Positions 33,201 to 42,926 are shown, counted from the stretch's first letter. The stretch is DNA of 64,000 nt from Guptibacillus hwajinpoensis (GCA_016841765.1 JAENYN010000001.1:62001-126000), one strand, 5' to 3'. Notes: generated by a model not told the origin, from the letters alone. A program made the numbers and translations.

Positions 33201-35810
33201 TTAAAGTAAGAACGTCTTTACTTGGTTAGGTTTTAGCTCAAAATTCAAATCCCCATCATCTGTAACCATCTCGCTTAATGGTTTTTCATTCAAGTTTGCC
33301 TCATAAATCATTTCTACAGGTCCATTCCATTTTAACGAAGCTTTTTGCACTTGATCTGTAGCATTATAGTAACGGTATACAAGTTTATCATCACATTCGG
33401 CTTTCTTAAGTGTGCTTAACACTACTCCTTTATCCGCTTGCTCAAATAAAGAATGATTTAGCGGTGTTTTCACTTCCGCATCATTCAATTTCATAGCATT
33501 GTGAGGAATTTTGTTATATGTCGTAATAGGTGTCAGGTAGTCTTTAGCCATTAAACCTAGATTTGCATCAAATGAAGAGTATTTATGGGCTACCAGTGCA
33601 AACTCAAGCGAAATCCACCCCAGCATTTGTGAGTCGGGTGTCGGCAGCTTAATGCCTGAAGGACGGCCCGGCCTTCTGACCAGCTCCTCTTTTCCGAGAA
33701 CGCCAACACTTCTAAACAGCGTCAAAGCAATTGTGTCATTATTTTTTCCTATAATTTCAAACTCTCTTGTACTATTAGTCAGTACCCCAAGACCATAGTC
33801 TTCATTTGATAGACCGACAAAGTTTAACATTGGATAAATCGGATCCGGGCGCTCTTTCCATTTTTCCGTCTCCCATACATCCATGGCACTATCGCGGACA
33901 CTTCTTTTGACTGTTCCAAACTGATTGTCTGATAGCGAGAAATCAGCTGAGATGCCGGTAGGAATCAGTGCTCGCAAACGATGATCTCTCGCCTGATTAT
34001 TGATGTCTACCTTCACATTTATCAAGGGTTTATGTCCAGGAACCTCAATGGAAATCTGAACTTCTATAAGGCCATCTTCCTTTCCAGCTTTCCGTTGGTC
34101 AAGATCAGCCGGGAGTTCCATTGTGTAACGGATATCTATTTCAGCCGTGTACTTGTTTTGTCTGATGTTTGTTTCTGCTTTTACATCGTCACTGTACAGT
34201 ATCTTTCCCCCTGGTAAAGGCGAATAATCGTATTCGTCTCCATCATCACCGCTGTTTTCCAGCAGCAATACATTTTCGAAGGTTTGACCGATTCTTTTAT
34301 CGTAGATGTTTAATGATCCGTTTTCATTAACGGTAATTTGATAGAAATCAGTATCCACCGCTTCACCTTCAGCGAAACTATTTGTTATCTCGCTGTCTGC
34401 TTCCTGAATAAAATACGTTTTATATCCGAGTGAAGGAATTCGGTCCTTCAGCTGAATTGTGTATTTTAGGAATGGATCATAGTTTCCATAATGGACAATC
34501 TGCCTGTCAATCAGGCCTGGATCAATGACTTCCTGATGAACGACTTCGAAATCGATTTCTTTGTAAGTGTCATCTACTAGCTTGAATGATTTTAGCTTGC
34601 TGATTACAGTCGCTTTCACGACTTCGGTACGGTCATATGTCAGCATGTTAAATGCTGTTAGCCGGTCGTTGCCTTTGTCAGTTTCCATTGAATCAACGAT
34701 TTTCCGTTTGTAAAATTCGATTAAACGATCCACTTTTTCTTCCGCTATGAACAGACGGTTGGCAATTTCCTGATGTACTTTATCAGAACAACAGCAGCCA
34801 ATGCTGTCATGCGCGTGGTTTTTCATGATCTCTTTCCAAATTAATTCGATCAAGCCGTGGTGATACTCAAAGCCGAGGCTATACGCGAGAGATGCCAGCG
34901 GTTCAAGTACATTTGTGATTTTATTTTCGACTCGAGTGTTAGCAGCTTTGATGTCCATCCGCGTTGAAAAAATGCTCCGATGGACTCTCATATACTTACC
35001 GTCCAGGAACTCGCCTTTCACCGTTGGCAGGTCATCGTTTTCTTCCAGTTCTGCAAAGAGGTTTTCATACTTGCTTAGGAAAAATTCACGATCAGGATAC
35101 AGTTTTTGCAGTTTGTCAATTACATCAAAAATATTTTTTTGAACAGGCATCTGGTCATGGCCGTTCGGAAGAAGGATATGATCGGTTGTCGCACCTTTGT
35201 CAAGGACGGAAAAATACTTATCGATCCGTTCTTGAAGTTCCTCCTCGTTTTCAGGTAGATACTTCCCGATCGCATATCCGAGTGGCATAAGCTGCACAAG
35301 TACTCTTGATCCATCGTCGGATTCCCAGTAAAATTCTGTTCGATCCGTACCGTGGCGTTCTGACATGCCCCTCCAGAAAATCGAGTACTTAATATCAAAA
35401 CCATTCAGGATTTGCGGCATCTGTGATGATTGGCCAAAAGAATCCGGAAGGTAACCGATCATCATCGGGCTGCCGAAATTTTCACTGTCCTTTATCCCGT
35501 ACATCAGGTTCCGTACAATGGACTCGGCCCCAACTACCATTTCATCCGTCTGGGTATACCATGGTCCAATAATCAGTTTCCCTTCCTGCACCAACTTCCG
35601 TACTCGTTCTTTATTTTCAGGCTTAACAGCAAAATAATCTTCCAAGATTGCTGTTTGGCCGTCTAAAACATAATAAGGGTAGTCAGGGTTTGTCTCGAGC
35701 ATTTGCATGATTTCTTCCATGTTATTTACTAACAGGATTCTGGATTCCTCCGTTGAAAAGTACCATTCCCTGTCCCAGTGCATATGAGGAACTATATGGA
35801 CTTGTTTCAT
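33201..35810 (-). CDS. mngB: Alpha-mannosidase, GH38 (mannosylglycerate hydrolase type)
   Basis: An 869-residue GH38 enzyme. The zinc and catalytic motifs are PHMHWDREWYFS at the N-terminus, the nucleophile region GYLPDSFGQSSQMPQIL, and a later ENHAHDSIGCCCSD-like segment (MKNHAHDSIGCC). It most resembles MngB, which splits 2-O-(6-phospho-mannosyl)-glycerate to mannose-6-phosphate and glycerate. It is encoded 53 bp after the PTS gene that would deliver this phosphorylated substrate. Other alpha-mannosides are possible. Confidence 0.88.
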   Translation of the reverse strand: MKQVHIVPHMHWDREWYFSTEESRILLVNNMEEIMQMLETNPDYPYYVLDGQTAILEDYFAVKPENKERVRKLVQEGKLIIGPWYTQTDEMVVGAESIVRNLMYGIKDSENFGSPMMIGYLPDSFGQSSQMPQILNGFDIKYSIFWRGMSERHGTDRTEFYWESDDGSRVLVQLMPLGYAIGKYLPENEEELQERIDKYFSVLDKGATTDHILLPNGHDQMPVQKNIFDVIDKLQKLYPDREFFLSKYENLFAELEENDDLPTVKGEFLDGKYMRVHRSIFSTRMDIKAANTRVENKITNVLEPLASLAYSLGFEYHHGLIELIWKEIMKNHAHDSIGCCCSDKVHQEIANRLFIAEEKVDRLIEFYKRKIVDSMETDKGNDRLTAFNMLTYDRTEVVKATVISKLKSFKLVDDTYKEIDFEVVHQEVIDPGLIDRQIVHYGNYDPFLKYTIQLKDRIPSLGYKTYFIQEADSEITNSFAEGEAVDTDFYQITVNENGSLNIYDKRIGQTFENVLLLENSGDDGDEYDYSPLPGGKILYSDDVKAETNIRQNKYTAEIDIRYTMELPADLDQRKAGKEDGLIEVQISIEVPGHKPLINVKVDINNQARDHRLRALIPTGISADFSLSDNQFGTVKRSVRDSAMDVWETEKWKERPDPIYPMLNFVGLSNEDYGLGVLTNSTREFEIIGKNNDTIALTLFRSVGVLGKEELVRRPGRPSGIKLPTPDSQMLGWISLEFALVAHKYSSFDANLGLMAKDYLTPITTYNKIPHNAMKLNDAEVKTPLNHSLFEQADKGVVLSTLKKAECDDKLVYRYYNATDQVQKASLKWNGPVEMIYEANLNEKPLSEMVTDDGDLNFELKPNQVKTFLL

Positions 35811-35863
35811 AATTTCTCCCCCAGTTCGTGATGTGAGAATGCATATTTAAGTAGAGAAGCTGC

Positions 35864-37837
35864 TTATGCAGCAGCTTCGTCTGAATTTATATCAGTGTTT
35901 TTTTTTACATTGCGCTTTTCTTCTTTTTTCAGCTTGCTCTTTCTGGTTTGGATGAGCAGCAGCATTGAAATGAATGCTCCGATTAAAGCGGCTCCAAGCC
36001 AGATGGTGGCGGCAAGCAGGACCGGCTGTCCATTTAACAGAGCCAGGGAGAAAATGCCTGCTCCCGGAACACTCAAACCGATATTGAAGTAAGCAACAAT
36101 GGCTCCGGTTACAGCAGATCCGGCAATAAGAGAAGGAATAACACGAAGTGGATCATTGATCATGAACGGTATTGCTCCTTCAGTGATTCCCGCCAGACCT
36201 AACAGCCAGGTTTGTTTCCCGACTTCCTGCTCCTGTTTCGTAAAGAGCTTTTTACCGACAATGGTGGCACCTGTTACGGAAAAAGCTGAAACCATTTTTA
36301 CGGAAGCAAACGCTGCATAAGGAATAAAGTTACCGCTTGCCATTGCGCCGATACAGAATGTATAGGCAGCTTTATTAATCGGGCCGCCAAGGTCAAAGGA
36401 TACCATTGCACCCAATATTGCCCCTAAAATGATGGCATTGGTGCCGGACAGGCCATCAAGCCAGTCAAGTAAGCCCTGGTTTAATAAGGCCAGCGGCTTT
36501 CCTACGATAAGCATCATAACTGTACCTACAACAAGGGTGCCAACTACAGGATATACCCAAAAACTTACAAATCCTGCGAATGTACCGGTCGGTTTAATGT
36601 TGTTTTTCATCCACTTCAGTACATAACCAGCCAGGAAACCACCAAGCATTCCACCCAGAAATCCACTGCCAATCAAATTTGCGGCAACACCGGCGGCAAA
36701 ACCAGGTCCAAGGGCCGGTTTATCTGCGATGGAATAAGCCATATAAGCGGATAGTATCGGAACCATCAACGTGCCAAGCAACGTGCCGCCAAGCTGCCTG
36801 AAAAGCCACAGCCAGGAACCTTCCTCGGCATAAACATCCTGAAGTCCAAATGCCTGAGAAACGAGAACCGCAAACGCCAGAGTCATACCACCGGCAACGA
36901 TAACCGGAATGATGTGAGAAATACCAGTTAAAATAGAGTCTTTGATTTCTGCTTTAAAAGTCTTTCCGTTGCCCTCTTCGTCTTCAGACTCAAAAGAATC
37001 CGACTCCTCCATATACTCTTTTTTAGGAGTGCGTTCTGATTTTTCAATCGCCTGCTGAATAAGACTTTTTGCATTTTTCAACGGAGTAGCAACGGTTGTT
37101 TTCACAGTAGGCAGATGATTAAATCGCTCTGCGTCTTTAACAGATACATCTACCGCGAAAATAGCCGCGTCGGCCTTAGCTAGACTCCGCTTTGAATGGC
37201 GGTCTTCAATGCCGTTTGCTCCCTGTTTTTCCACTAAAACGTCTACACCCAATTCTTTTCCTGCTTTAACAAGTGCTTCTGCAGCCATGTACGTATGGGC
37301 GATTCCTGCCGGACAAGCTGTTACGGCCAGGATCGTTTTATTTGTTTGTGCAGCCGGGGCTGCCTCAGGTTCAACTTCATCATGATCATCCAGCCGGTTA
37401 AAAAGCTCTTCATTTGTCTGCGACTTAAGAAGCCCTTTTTTATACCCTTCGTCAGATAATCTCGTGACCAATTCCGATAATAACGATAAATGGGTGGAAC
37501 CGGATTCATTTTCAGGAATAGCAAGTAAAATGATCAATTCGACTTTATTTGAAGGGTCAATGCTCTCCCAGTCATTTAAAGGCTCTTTAAGGGTCGCTAC
37601 CGCAAATACGGCTTCCTTAACCGCCGTTGACTTGCCGTGCGGGATCGCCAACCCGCCTTCAAACCCTGTAGGAGAAAGTCCTTCCCTGTCCAGGACTGCC
37701 TGATAATACTCTTCTTTTGAATGTAGTTTCCCAGCTTTATTCAGTTCTTCCACCAAAAACTTAATTGCTTGTTCTTTTGATTGAAACGTCGTATTTGTAA
37801 AAATCAAATCGGGTGATGTTACACTTTGCAACAACAT
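35864..37837 (-). CDS. mngA: PTS fructose/mannosylglycerate-type EIIABC
   Basis: A 657-residue fused PTS permease. EIIA: residues 1-150 with phospho-His in GLAIPHGKS (His67). EIIB: about 168-270 with phospho-Cys in TACPAGIAHTYMAA (Cys175). EIIC: about 300-640 with ten or so helices and the GGPINKAAYTF motif. The A-B-C order fits FruA/MngA. With the GH38 gene next door, the sugar is probably 2-O-alpha-mannosyl-glycerate. ATG follows GGAGG. Confidence 0.87.
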   Translation of the reverse strand: MLLQSVTSPDLIFTNTTFQSKEQAIKFLVEELNKAGKLHSKEEYYQAVLDREGLSPTGFEGGLAIPHGKSTAVKEAVFAVATLKEPLNDWESIDPSNKVELIILLAIPENESGSTHLSLLSELVTRLSDEGYKKGLLKSQTNEELFNRLDDHDEVEPEAAPAAQTNKTILAVTACPAGIAHTYMAAEALVKAGKELGVDVLVEKQGANGIEDRHSKRSLAKADAAIFAVDVSVKDAERFNHLPTVKTTVATPLKNAKSLIQQAIEKSERTPKKEYMEESDSFESEDEEGNGKTFKAEIKDSILTGISHIIPVIVAGGMTLAFAVLVSQAFGLQDVYAEEGSWLWLFRQLGGTLLGTLMVPILSAYMAYSIADKPALGPGFAAGVAANLIGSGFLGGMLGGFLAGYVLKWMKNNIKPTGTFAGFVSFWVYPVVGTLVVGTVMMLIVGKPLALLNQGLLDWLDGLSGTNAIILGAILGAMVSFDLGGPINKAAYTFCIGAMASGNFIPYAAFASVKMVSAFSVTGATIVGKKLFTKQEQEVGKQTWLLGLAGITEGAIPFMINDPLRVIPSLIAGSAVTGAIVAYFNIGLSVPGAGIFSLALLNGQPVLLAATIWLGAALIGAFISMLLLIQTRKSKLKKEEKRNVKKNTDINSDEAAA

Positions 37838-37887
37838 GAGAATACCTCCTCATTCAATGAATTACTATAGTTCGTATCGTAGCACAT

Positions 37888-37921
37888 AAAAAAATAAGGA
37901 GAGATATTCTCCTTATTTTTA
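37888..37921 (-). terminator. Hairpin with T-run between the RpiR gene and mngA
   Basis: AAAAATAAGGAGA pairs perfectly with TCTCCTTATTTTT. It can end the regulator transcript; because it lies between the cre box and mngA, it may also be a leader attenuator if transcription starts upstream. Confidence 0.7.
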
Positions 37922-37933
37922 CACAAAACCTAT

Positions 37934-37947
37934 TGAAAACGCTTTTA
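37934..37947 (+). promoter_or_regulatory. cre box upstream of mngA
   Basis: TGAAAACGCTTTTA matches TGNAANCGNTNNCA at all but one defined position. It lies about 100 bp upstream of mngA and implies CcpA repression of the operon. Confidence 0.65.
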
Positions 37948-37971
37948 TGTGGTGTATTTATACACACCCTG

Positions 37972-38700
37972 TTATTTTTCTCTCCATAAAAATTCTGCTA
38001 ATTCGCGTAAAACAATCATAATCGGTGTCCGATCCGTTACATCGTAATCGTTTACTACCTTTTTCGGCGAATAACAATACAGTTTTACATCAGCGATATC
38101 TTGAAGGGAATTGGCAACAAGATGTGTAAGGGAAATAATTTTCAAACCATTATTTTTAGCCAGTTCTGCTGCTTCTAAAATGGCCCTCGTTTCACCTGAC
38201 AAACTAATCAGGAACAACACATCTCCCCCATATGAATGTTCAATCTCGTACATGATTTCATGAGGATGTTCAAAAAAATACGCGGATTTTCCGGTTACTC
38301 TTATATTTTTGCTAATTAAATCTGCAAATGATGCCGTGTCACCAACACCGTAAACTAACACCTTTTTAGAATCGGTGAAAAATTGTTTAACTTTGTATAA
38401 CTTTTCATTATCAATAAGTTCAAACGTCTTTTGGATATTGGTATATAAGCTTTCTGAAAGCTGCCCTTTATCACTTGTAAGCTCTTCCTTGAGGTTACTC
38501 TTAAAATGGGAGTATCCATCATAACCCAACTTTTTACAAAGTCGTGTAATTGTGTTCGGCACAGTAAAAAGACTTTTAGCAAGATCCTGGATTGACATGC
38601 CGGTCACGTCTTTTTTATTGTGTAAAATAAACTCAATCACCTGTTCGTCTGTATCATTTAATTTATATTCATAATTTTTCACACGTTCTTCAAACAACAT
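37972..38700 (-). CDS. RpiR-family regulator of the mannoside operon
   Basis: A 242-residue protein with an RpiR helix-turn-helix (SIQDLAKSLFTVPNTITRLCKKLGYDGYSHFK, read in parts, about residues 36-67) and a SIS domain (VYGVGDTASFADLISKN, ISLSGETRAI). ATG 38700 follows GAGGTG at nine bases; a GTG four codons earlier is less likely. It is upstream of and collinear with mngA-mngB, so a sugar-phosphate signal from that pathway is expected. Confidence 0.85.
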   Translation of the reverse strand: MLFEERVKNYEYKLNDTDEQVIEFILHNKKDVTGMSIQDLAKSLFTVPNTITRLCKKLGYDGYSHFKSNLKEELTSDKGQLSESLYTNIQKTFELIDNEKLYKVKQFFTDSKKVLVYGVGDTASFADLISKNIRVTGKSAYFFEHPHEIMYEIEHSYGGDVLFLISLSGETRAILEAAELAKNNGLKIISLTHLVANSLQDIADVKLYCYSPKKVVNDYDVTDRTPIMIVLRELAEFLWREK

Positions 38701-38883
38701 GTTGAGAGTCACCTCTATGTAGTAATGGCGAATAGTTGTATTATATCAAACTTTATTGTATTGGTTCATTTCTTCCCATTCTAGAGTAATATTCCACTTT
38801 TAAAAACACTAATCGGTTTCTTTAATGACCTATCTTGAGCTTTCATAAAAGCTTAGAGACTCCGAAATTTGTCCAAAGTAGAA

Positions 38884-38901
38884 GGGACAGTGTACCTGTC
38901 C
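38884..38901. repeat. Short inverted repeat of the GTGCCTGTC group
   Basis: GGGACAG and CTGTCCC surround TGTA. It resembles the other dispersed GACAG-type palindromes of the window and lies just beyond the stop of the alpha/beta hydrolase gene. Confidence 0.45.
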
Positions 38902-38919
38902 CCTTATTCCACAGTAATA

Positions 38920-39807
38920 TTATAAATTGAGGTGCTTTAATATATGGCCGCGCAATTTTTCGGAAGCAAGAGCCCCTGTAATATGTCCTTTATCAATGAC
39001 ACTTATGACTTTCTCGTTGTAGCATCGCTTTTGCCTGTCAAATTCGATAATTTGATCGAATCGGGCTAATAGAGGAAACACATTATCATCCTTTATTTGC
39101 TTGAATTCTTCTTCAAAATTCAATGTGTTCCTGATCAAATCCGGATTTTCCTTCACTAATTCACTTGCCAGCTTTTTGTAATAAGAGGTTAAAAACAGTT
39201 CATCCAAAGCCGCTCCAGCAAAAATCGGAAGATAAACATCAGCACTGTTATAATAACTTCTGTGCAGGTTCACAACCCAGCCCCCTAGGCTTATGCCTGC
39301 GACTGCCACCTTGCCGCACCCGTTGCTTTTCAAATGCCGCACCAGCATTTCCATCAATTTAACTGAAGCTGACAGCATTGCCGTAAAGTTGGACAAGTCC
39401 CCCATTTTTTCTAAATAAGCCTTCATGCCATCATTATGAAAAGGTGCCCGAACACTTATCAGATTAGCATTAAATAGATCTTTTTCAACTAAAATGGTGG
39501 ACTTAAACGTATTCTTGCTGGCAAATCCATAATTAAATGGGCGTTCATTATTGCCATGGTGATAGATAAGGGTAGGATATTCCGGCCCAAGCCACTTTAC
39601 AACATGAAAAGCAGGATCCAATTTGCCGGCAAGGGTTTCCGCCTCAATTTCATAAAAGCCTTCTGCCTTAATATCAAGGGATGGCATCTCAATATGATTA
39701 AGATGATCTTCAAATCCCGGGCTCTCTACACTTTCTCTGAACCATTGACTCTTCTTAAAAAGCAGGGCAGTCATTGCAACACTATACTTGTCCAGGAATT
39801 CGTGCAT
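38920..39807 (-). CDS. Alpha/beta hydrolase
   Basis: A 295-residue hydrolase-fold protein with the oxyanion segment YHHGNNERPFNYG and nucleophile elbow GISLGGW (Ser about residue 177). The late IDKGHITGAL supplies a likely catalytic His. There is no signal peptide. ATG 39807 follows AAAGGTG. Substrate unknown; the gene is monocistronic. Confidence 0.75.
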   Translation of the reverse strand: MHEFLDKYSVAMTALLFKKSQWFRESVESPGFEDHLNHIEMPSLDIKAEGFYEIEAETLAGKLDPAFHVVKWLGPEYPTLIYHHGNNERPFNYGFASKNTFKSTILVEKDLFNANLISVRAPFHNDGMKAYLEKMGDLSNFTAMLSASVKLMEMLVRHLKSNGCGKVAVAGISLGGWVVNLHRSYYNSADVYLPIFAGAALDELFLTSYYKKLASELVKENPDLIRNTLNFEEEFKQIKDDNVFPLLARFDQIIEFDRQKRCYNEKVISVIDKGHITGALASEKLRGHILKHLNL

Positions 39808-39931
39808 ATTGGCCAGCACCTTTCTTCATTCGCATTCTAGATATTTTTCCGGTTTCCTTTACTGTATATTCATGCTTAAATCACTTCTGCCAATTTATCA
39901 GAACGATATTAGAAAAGTTATATGAGCGGCA

Positions 39932-40375
39932 TTAGTCGATATCTTTATTCGCCTGCTTTTCACTCGCAGAAAGCAGGAAAAATTGAACGCCAAGCCAGGT
40001 GACGAAGAAAATCACCGCACCGAGCAATAGCTGAAACAGATCAGAACCTGTAAATTCCACTTTCATCACGATTGCCTGGATCACTGTAAAAACGATCGTG
40101 CCAACAAGGGCACCAACGAACATGATAGACGTTCCCGTTTTTTTCTTCCGATAGGTGATATAGTACCCCTGCATGACATTATTGACGGTGATATAAATGG
40201 ATATCCCAATTGTCAAAAGGAAGATATCCAGGTACTCGGCAGCTTCTTGATGCAATATGAACTGCCGATAAAGCAAAATAAGCCACAGCCCGATAAATAC
40301 CAATCCGAATGCACTGGAGTTGATTTTCCTTTTCCCTTGCAGGATTCGTTCGTCTTGAATCTGCTTTGTTTTCAT
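39932..40375 (-). CDS. Four-helix membrane protein (DUF6773-like)
   Basis: A 147-residue protein with four predicted membrane helices and basic ends. It follows a small XRE regulator with a two-base gap, a common Bacillota pair in which the membrane protein is controlled by or cooperates with the regulator. Function unknown. Confidence 0.7.
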   Translation of the reverse strand: MKTKQIQDERILQGKRKINSSAFGLVFIGLWLILLYRQFILHQEAAEYLDIFLLTIGISIYITVNNVMQGYYITYRKKKTGTSIMFVGALVGTIVFTVIQAIVMKVEFTGSDLFQLLLGAVIFFVTWLGVQFFLLSASEKQANKDID

Positions 40376-40377
40376 TT

Positions 40378-40578
40378 TTATTCCTCCCAGAAAAGTTCAT
40401 CCAGCGTTTTGCCTAACACTTTACAAATTGAAAGGCATAACTGGAGTGTCGGATTATACTTCCTGGCCTCAATGAGCCCGATGGTTTGCCGGGTCACCCC
40501 TATTTTTTCCGCCAACTGCTCCTGTGTCAAATCCTGCTCGATCCTTGCCAACTTCAGCTTCATATTTTTTTGGCCCAA
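40378..40578 (-). CDS. Small XRE-family regulator
   Basis: A 66-residue helix-turn-helix protein (LTQEQLAEKIGVTRQTIGLIE, read from residue about 18; ending LGKTLDELFWEE), the common short form lacking a ligand domain. I chose the TTG at 40578, seven bases after AGGGGG; ATG 40563 (MKLKLARIEQ) has no ribosome site. It is coupled to the downstream membrane protein gene. Confidence 0.85.
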   Translation of the reverse strand: MGQKNMKLKLARIEQDLTQEQLAEKIGVTRQTIGLIEARKYNPTLQLCLSICKVLGKTLDELFWEE

Positions 40579-40769
40579 CAATATTCCCCCTTGGAGAAAC
40601 GCTGAAAATATGTGAGAAATATTTAACAAGATGTAATATAAAATCAATATAATGTAAGTTAAATATTTCGATATGACAATTATATATTACATTTACTAAG
40701 TATATTTTACTCCTTGTTTCGGCGTTATGCAACAGTTTCACCGACTGGAAATAACGGCATAAAATGCAT

Positions 40770-40821
40770 AAAAGGTGCCTGACCCCCGGCGCGTTAAAGC
40801 GCCGGGGGTCAGGCACCTTTT
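40770..40821. repeat. 52-bp palindrome, copy 1 of 4
   Basis: The half-site AAAAGGTGCCTGACCCCCGG is followed by CGC, GTTAAA and then the reverse complement. The arms are perfectly complementary. It lies between the XRE gene and the spore coat gene. Other copies are at 52290, 54781 and 59797. Confidence 0.95.
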
Positions 40822-40919
40822 GTACAAAATGGAAATTCATCCTACAATCTCACACATATTCACTCCAAAACTGAGCACCCTAACCCTGTAAACGACTATC
40901 ACTTACAGGAGGGATTCAC

Positions 40920-41549
40920 ATGGAAAACCAAAACCAACAGCAAAACCAGATGCAGCCAGGGCAGCAAATGCCGCCAAACACAAGCATGAATCACGGGGGA
41001 CATGAGATCCTTGATGCCCACGAAGCCATTTCAGGCCTCATCGGCATGCTGGAGCAGTATCAGATGTACAATCAGCACATCCAGGATCAGGAGTTAAAGG
41101 ACATTGCCCAGCGCCAAACTGCTTTTGCAACCCAAACGTACAATACAATCGTCGAGAGTTTCCAGACTGGCCAGGACCCGTCAACGCCGACACAGCAGTA
41201 CAAAATGCAGCAAGACAACAATGTCACATACGGCCTGAAACCTGGCCAGCCAAAGAAGCCGAAACAGTCGGTCAATGAATTGACGGATGAGTGCTTTTCA
41301 AGCTTCATGCTCGGCCAAACAAAAGGCCTTGCTTCGACGCTGACAATGACATCTCTTGAAATGACAAACCCGGTGCTGCGCCGCGTCTTTGCTGACAGTG
41401 TCCCGAACTTCATCGAAATGAGTTATGAAACGTCCCTTTATCAAAATAAGAACGGCTATTATCAGGTGCCGCAACTGAAGGAGCAGGATATGAGCCAGAT
41501 GCTGCAAAGCTATACGAAAGCACCGCAGACAGGTAATATGCCGCACTAA
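40920..41549 (+). CDS. CotF-family spore coat protein
   Basis: A 209-residue protein with a Gln/Met/Asn-rich N-terminus (QNQQQNQMQPGQQMPP) and a helical CotF-like domain (GHEILDAHEAISGLIGMLEQ, and EMTNPVLRRVFADSVPNFIEMSYE, in parts). Such proteins are made in the mother cell and placed in the spore coat. The ATG follows AGGAGGG. Its presence supports a spore-forming host. Confidence 0.88.
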   Translation: MENQNQQQNQMQPGQQMPPNTSMNHGGHEILDAHEAISGLIGMLEQYQMYNQHIQDQELKDIAQRQTAFATQTYNTIVESFQTGQDPSTPTQQYKMQQDNNVTYGLKPGQPKKPKQSVNELTDECFSSFMLGQTKGLASTLTMTSLEMTNPVLRRVFADSVPNFIEMSYETSLYQNKNGYYQVPQLKEQDMSQMLQSYTKAPQTGNMPH

Positions 41550-41619
41550 CAAGTTAAAGATCCATCTCTTTGATACTAACAAACGGAATTGAAGAGGTCT
41601 GAGCTATTCAGACATAAAG

Positions 41620-41661
41620 AAGCTGGATGTCAGTGACAAAACACCGACATCCAGCTTTTTC
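41620..41661 (+). terminator. Terminator downstream of the coat gene
   Basis: AAGCTGGATGTC pairs with GACATCCAGCTT around a 14-base loop and is followed by TTTTCG. Confidence 0.8.
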
Positions 41662-41830
41662 GTCTTCCTTGATTTTGCCTAAAATCTCTTCCACAGTCTC
41701 CTGATTCCCCGTTTTCATCCTACCCTTCAAACAACAGTGAATCTCAACGGCAGGATATCTGGTGAAGAATACTGCCGCGATAATTTCATATAGTTAGACA
41801 TGTCCACTTTTTCATAGGGAGTTGGATTAG

Positions 41831-42208
41831 CATCTGAAAGTGAAGGAGAAGAAAACCGGCAATGTCCGGAAGATTAAAATTTCGCCGGCCTTGCGGAGTG
41901 AAATCGACAAATACATTCGCGGGCTGGCCGATTCGGACTTTCTGTTTCCTTCCAGGAAAGGGGACCGGTCCATCAACCGGGTGACCGCCTGGCGCATTTT
42001 AAACCGGGCAGCTGCAGCCGTGGGCATTGAAGGGGAAATCGGAACCCATACGATGCGAAAAACCTTCGGGTACCATTTTTATCAGCGCACCCATGATGTG
42101 GCCATGCTGCAGCAGATTTTTGGTCATTCCGCCCCTTCCATTACGCTTCGATATATCGGCATCAACGATGATATGATCGATAAAGCATTAGAAGGATTTG
42201 CCTTGTAG
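41831..42208 (+). pseudogene. Tyrosine recombinase/integrase, C-terminal remnant
   Basis: The frame HLKVKEKKTGNVRKIKIS to the C-terminus is the catalytic half of a phage-type integrase: THTMRKTFGYHFY (His-x-x-Arg), QQIFGHSAPSITLRYIGI (Gly-His and nucleophile Tyr). The first catalytic Arg and the DNA-binding half are missing, and an in-frame TAG (41828-41830) lies just upstream. No ribosome site precedes the remaining start. It marks the left edge of an AT-rich foreign segment. Confidence 0.8.
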
Positions 42209-42215
42209 AAAAACA

Positions 42216-42253
42216 AGACAAATAAGAAACCCTTTAGGGCTTCTTATTTGTCT
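42216..42253. terminator. Bidirectional terminator
   Basis: AGACAAATAAGAA pairs with TTCTTATTTGTCT around a GC-rich loop. It can serve the integrase remnant and, on the minus strand, the small reading frame at 42275. Confidence 0.75.
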
Positions 42254-42274
42254 CTAAAATATACAGTATACGTG

Positions 42275-42379
42275 CTAGTAAGCCTGAGAAATTATAGGTC
42301 CAACAACTGGTCCCAAAATAAATAAGATATAACCTATTAAGCAAAACAGCACCACTGATAGCAAAACACGCAACAACAT
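42275..42379 (-). CDS. 34-residue hydrophobic peptide (candidate small gene)
   Basis: The minus-strand frame encodes MLLRVLLSVVLFCLIGYILF followed by ILGPVVGPIISQAY, a single membrane helix with a short polar tail. AGAGGTG lies just before the ATG, so initiation might use one of the next two TTG codons. A terminator follows 20 bases downstream. It may be a small membrane peptide or type I toxin-like; there is no proof of expression. Confidence 0.4.
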   Translation of the reverse strand: MLLRVLLSVVLFCLIGYILFILGPVVGPIISQAY

Positions 42380-42419
42380 CACCTCTTGCACCCAATAATT
42401 AACAGAGGAATTATGTTAA

Positions 42420-42854
42420 CTAATTTTGTATATTCAAACTGTTCCTTTTCAGAAAATAATCAATTAAATAAAAGGATATAGCTGGATAAAGTGAATAAAA
42501 TATACTATAAGATATCCCTGTCGTACTCGAATAAGAGGTATCTTGAAACACAGTTACTTCTAGCGCAATCCCTATTAGAATACCAGTTAAAACATGTAAT
42601 ATAAAAGAATAAAAGTGACCATGTTTCATACGACTAAATTTAACTTCTATTAGTGTCGAACTGATTAGAGCAATTATGGATATAAATGTAACCATAATTA
42701 TCGAAACAACTAAAAATATAGTAAAAAAATTAATTAGTGAAGTTATTAACCCATGCTCATTTGAATCAGAAAGGATAAATGTACAAAATACAAAAGCCAT
42801 ATTTACACCTACAATAAGGCTTACCGACAATTTCCTTTTTAACATTGATTTCAA
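42420..42854 (-). CDS. Small membrane protein, unknown
   Basis: A 144-residue protein with four predicted membrane helices and no recognised domain. It may start at TTG 42854 or ATG 42845; the best ribosome site, AAAGGA, fits TTG only with long spacing. Codon use is AT-rich like its neighbours and unlike the flanking chromosome, suggesting that it arrived by transfer. Confidence 0.6.
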   Translation of the reverse strand: MKSMLKRKLSVSLIVGVNMAFVFCTFILSDSNEHGLITSLINFFTIFLVVSIIMVTFISIIALISSTLIEVKFSRMKHGHFYSFILHVLTGILIGIALEVTVFQDTSYSSTTGISYSIFYSLYPAISFYLIDYFLKRNSLNIQN

Positions 42855-42889
42855 GATCAGATTATTCCTTTCTAAACCAAAGTGAAATA

Positions 42890-42926
42890 AAAAAGAGGCT
42901 AGTTAGACACTATAAGCCTCTTTTTA
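42890..42926 (-). terminator. Terminator of the DUF3238 gene
   Basis: AAAAAGAGGCT pairs with AGCCTCTTTTT around a 13-base loop. Confidence 0.8.
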
